NCBI GenBank assembly: GCA_937877595.1
Contig: CALFIY010000104.1
Coordinates: forward strand, 1 to 42,533
Reading direction: 5' to 3'
From: an uncultured Prevotella sp.
GTDB lineage: Bacteria > Bacteroidota > Bacteroidia > Bacteroidales > Bacteroidaceae
Length of the DNA: 42,533 nucleotides
Under the pieces are notes generated by a model, which was not told the DNA's origin, did no database searches, and was given only the letters and a program-made list of their open reading frames with translations. How positions within the stretch are numbered: position 1 is the first letter of the stretch; each line of letters starts with the position of its first letter. Both the position numbers and the translations under genes were made by a program. Positions 40,129 through 42,533 of this stretch are shown here, one piece after another.

Positions 40129-42533
40129 TCATCTGTCGTATTCCTGCCATGACTTTATCTTTATATCGTCTTGGCTCAGCGTTGTAAATGCGTCTATGAA
40201 TGCCTTTGCCAGACGTACATTTGTCATCAGAGGAATGTTGTGGTCGATGGCACCTCTGCGAATACGGTAGCCGTTAGTAAGTTCGCGCTTGGTATGGTTC
40301 TTTGGAACATTCACAATAAGGTCCACTTCATGGTGGGCAATCACGTCCATAACATTGTTGCCTCCCGACGGTTCGTCGGGCCAGCCTACGGTAGTGGCTT
40401 CTACGCCATTCTCGTGGAAGAAGCGCGACGTGCCTTCCGTAGCCAGCACACGATAGCCCTGTTTCACCAGTTGCCGTGCAGGTTCAAGCAGTGCCACCTT
40501 GCCTTTTGCGCCACCACTTGATATAAGGATGGACGCACCGGGCTTAGGCAGCCTGTAGCCTGTGGCGATAAGAGCGTTGAGAAGTGCTTCGTTGAGGTCG
40601 TCGCCCAGGCATCCCACCTCTCCAGTCGACGACATGTCAACGCCAAGTACTGGATCGGCGTTCTGCAGTCGTGCAAATGAGAACTGCGATGCCTTTACAC
40701 CGATACGGTCAATATCAAATTCCGACTTGTCGGGCTTTGAATACGCTGCGTCGAGCATTATCTTTGTGGCCGTCTCAATGAAATTGCGCTTCAGTATTTT
40801 CGACACGAATGGGAAAGAACGTGAAGCGCGCAGGTTACATTCTATAACCTTTACTTCGCGGTTCTTAGCAAGGAACTGTATATTGAATGGTCCTGAAATG
40901 TTCAGTTCCTTGGCTATCTTGCGTGCTATCTTCTTTATCTGGCGAACCGTAGAGAAGTAGATATGCTGTGCAGGGAACACCATCGTGGCGTCACCAGAGT
41001 GTACACCAGCATATTCCACGTGCTCAGAGATGGCATATTCCACCACTTCGCCCTTGTCTGCCACGGCGTCGAACTCTATCTCCTTTGTGTCCTGCATAAA
41101 CTGCGACACTACCACTGGGAATTCCTTTGACACCTCCGTTGCCAGTCCAAGGAAGCGCTCCAGTTCTTCGTCGTCGTAGCAGACATTCATGGCAGCACCG
41201 GAGAGAACATAACTTGGACGCACCAGAACTGGATATCCAACCTCCGATACGAATTCCTTGATATCGTCGAAAGAAGTAAGTGCGCGCCATGCAGGCTGGT
41301 CGATGCCCAGTTTGTCGAGCATTGCCGAGAACTTGTCGCGATTTTCCGCGCGGTCTATATCTACAGGCGATGTACCAAGCACTGGCACTCCCTGGCGGTA
41401 TAGTTTCATTGCGAGATTGTTTGGTATCTGTCCTCCCACGGATACTATCACGCCACGCGGCTGTTCCAGGTCGATTACATCGAGTACTCTCTCCAGCGAA
41501 AGTTCGTCAAAGTAGAGCCTGTCGCACATATCGTAGTCTGTAGATACTGTCTCAGGATTATAATTGATCATTATACTCTTGTATCCCAGGCGGCGCGCTG
41601 TATTGATAGCATTGACCGAGCACCAGTCGAACTCAACGCTCGAGCCAATGCGGTATGCACCTGAGCCCAGCACGATGACAGACTTCTCGTTTTTGTAGTA
41701 TGGGATGTCGTGTGCCGTTGTTGGAAGATATGTAAAATAGAGATAGTTTGTCAGTTCGGGATGTTCTGAAGCCACGGTAGGTATTCTCTTCACCGAAGGC
41801 AGCACGCCCTTCTGCTTGCGCCAGTTGCGCACGGAAAGATTTTCTTTCTCCATATTGCCGCCGACAGGTTTCAGTACGAAACGTGCTATCTGGAAGTCAG
41901 AGAATCCGGCACGCTTCACCTCAAGAAGCAGCGATGTCGGCACATCTTCCAGACGGTCATATCCTTGGAGTTGATGCTTGAGGTCTACAATGTTCTTCAG
42001 TCGCTCAAGGAACCAAACGTCGATTTTCGTAAGTTGCTCTATGCGCTCTACGGAGTAGCCTTCTTCCAACGCCTGTGCAATGGCAAAGATGCGAAGGTCC
42101 GTAGGATTTTGCAGTTCGTCGTCAAGATTGTCAAAACGAGTGTGGTCATTGCCCACGAAGCCATGCATGCCCTGCCCTATCATGCGCAGTCCTTTCTGGA
42201 TCATTTCCTCGAAAGAACGTCCGATGGACATTATTTCTCCCACCGACTTCATGCTTGAGCCAATCTGCCTTGACACTCCTGCAAACTTTGTCAAGTCCCA
42301 GCGAGGGATTTTGCAGATCATATAGTCGAGCGATGGAGCGACATACGCACTTGATGTTGTGCCCATCTCTCCTATTTGGTCGAGCGTATAGCCAAGTGCT
42401 ATCTTTGCTGCGACGAATGCCAGAGGATATCCGGTTGCTTTGGAGGCAAGGGCTGACGAGCGCGAAAGACGCGCGTTTATTTCTATGATACGGTAGTCGT
42501 TGGTGTTGGCATTGAATGCAAACTGTATGTTAC
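40129..42533 (-). CDS. carB: Carbamoyl-phosphate synthase large subunit, 5' end cut by window edge
   Basis: CarB makes carbamoyl phosphate for pyrimidines and arginine. About 800 residues are visible of the usual 1,070 or so; the frame is open to the last base and the first visible residues (NIQFAFN, RLSRSSALASKATGYP, ALGYTLDQIGEM) belong to the end of the first ATP-grasp domain. Then come the oligomerisation domain, the second ATP-grasp domain (from about the VLGSGAYRIGSSVEFDWCSV segment, with YDMCDRLYFDELSLE, VSVGGQIPNNLA, NREVKVIECNLRASRSFPFV) and the C-terminal MGS-like regulatory domain (GYRVLATEGTSRFF, LIVNVPKN). An apparent ATG at 42366 is internal and not the start. Confidence 0.97.
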   Translation of the reverse strand, partial: NIQFAFNANTNDYRIIEINARLSRSSALASKATGYPLAFVAAKIALGYTLDQIGEMGTTSSAYVAPSLDYMICKIPRWDLTKFAGVSRQIGSSMKSVGEIMSIGRSFEEMIQKGLRMIGQGMHGFVGNDHTRFDNLDDELQNPTDLRIFAIAQALEEGYSVERIEQLTKIDVWFLERLKNIVDLKHQLQGYDRLEDVPTSLLLEVKRAGFSDFQIARFVLKPVGGNMEKENLSVRNWRKQKGVLPSVKRIPTVASEHPELTNYLYFTYLPTTAHDIPYYKNEKSVIVLGSGAYRIGSSVEFDWCSVNAINTARRLGYKSIMINYNPETVSTDYDMCDRLYFDELSLERVLDVIDLEQPRGVIVSVGGQIPNNLAMKLYRQGVPVLGTSPVDIDRAENRDKFSAMLDKLGIDQPAWRALTSFDDIKEFVSEVGYPVLVRPSYVLSGAAMNVCYDDEELERFLGLATEVSKEFPVVVSQFMQDTKEIEFDAVADKGEVVEYAISEHVEYAGVHSGDATMVFPAQHIYFSTVRQIKKIARKIAKELNISGPFNIQFLAKNREVKVIECNLRASRSFPFVSKILKRNFIETATKIMLDAAYSKPDKSEFDIDRIGVKASQFSFARLQNADPVLGVDMSSTGEVGCLGDDLNEALLNALIATGYRLPKPGASILISSGGAKGKVALLEPARQLVKQGYRVLATEGTSRFFHENGVEATTVGWPDEPSGGNNVMDVIAHHEVDLIVNVPKNHTKRELTNGYRIRRGAIDHNIPLMTNVRLAKAFIDAFTTLSQDDIKIKSWQEYDR

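Noticed and set aside
40129..42366. carB as a complete gene starting at ATG 42366
   Set aside because: The frame continues upstream with conserved CarB sequence to the window edge, so the ATG is internal.

Overview
The window looks like chromosome of a Bacteroidales bacterium, most likely a Prevotellaceae (Prevotella/Segatella) species. Three things point there: many genes are preceded by the Bacteroidetes promoter element TAnnTTTG (often with TTTG or TTG 19-20 bp upstream) and few have a Shine-Dalgarno sequence; the primary sigma factor is the short Bacteroidetes type; and the neighbourhood contains lipoproteins, a heparinase II/III-like protein and a type IX secretion-like C-terminal domain. 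The species call is inference. No tRNA, rRNA, insertion sequence, prophage or CRISPR array was seen.

Region 1-6.4 kb is the end of a surface polysaccharide locus: four GT2 glycosyltransferases (the first cut by the window edge), one GT4 enzyme on the opposite strand, a small initiating sugar-phosphate transferase and rfbA. A strong two-way hairpin ends it. Region 6.4-9.2 kb has an unusual fusion of a GHMP sugar kinase with a sugar-1-phosphate nucleotidyltransferase, and a divergent ECF-like sigma factor. Region 9.2-11.1 kb is fmt, a possible 44-residue gene and rpe. Region 11.1-15.5 kb has nth, preceded by a 21-bp AT-rich repeat, and an opposing five-gene operon: a mini-protein with a T9SS-like tail, an L,D-transpeptidase lipoprotein, an ECF sigma factor, a putative anti-sigma factor and a small periplasmic protein.

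Region 15.5-18.7 kb is the operon fur-like/purA/hisS. Facing it is rpoD with a translationally coupled exported protein and a CE12-like acetylesterase (18.7-20.9 kb). Then come nagB, a small exported protein, and an M48 lipoprotein protease coupled to mfd (21.0-26.7 kb); mfd carries an in-frame 21-bp repeat related to the one before nth. Hsp20 follows, with a sigma-54-like promoter and a strong Shine-Dalgarno.

Region 27.3-34.0 kb (minus strand) is a run of a DUF4827-like lipoprotein, glmM, a LacI regulator, altronate dehydratase and the heparinase-like protein, suggesting uronate use. Region 34.0-36.8 kb holds a DHH phosphoesterase, a nucleotidyltransferase and an acidic-tailed protein of unknown function. 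Region 37.0-42.5 kb has rarA and a TRIC-type membrane protein, then carB (cut by the window end) followed by an iron-type alcohol dehydrogenase.

Most of the window is ordinary core genome. The best leads are the 21-bp repeat family shared by the nth upstream region and the mfd linker, the kinase-nucleotidyltransferase fusion, and the envelope operon with the mini T9SS-tail protein. No wholly new defence or mobile system was recognised.
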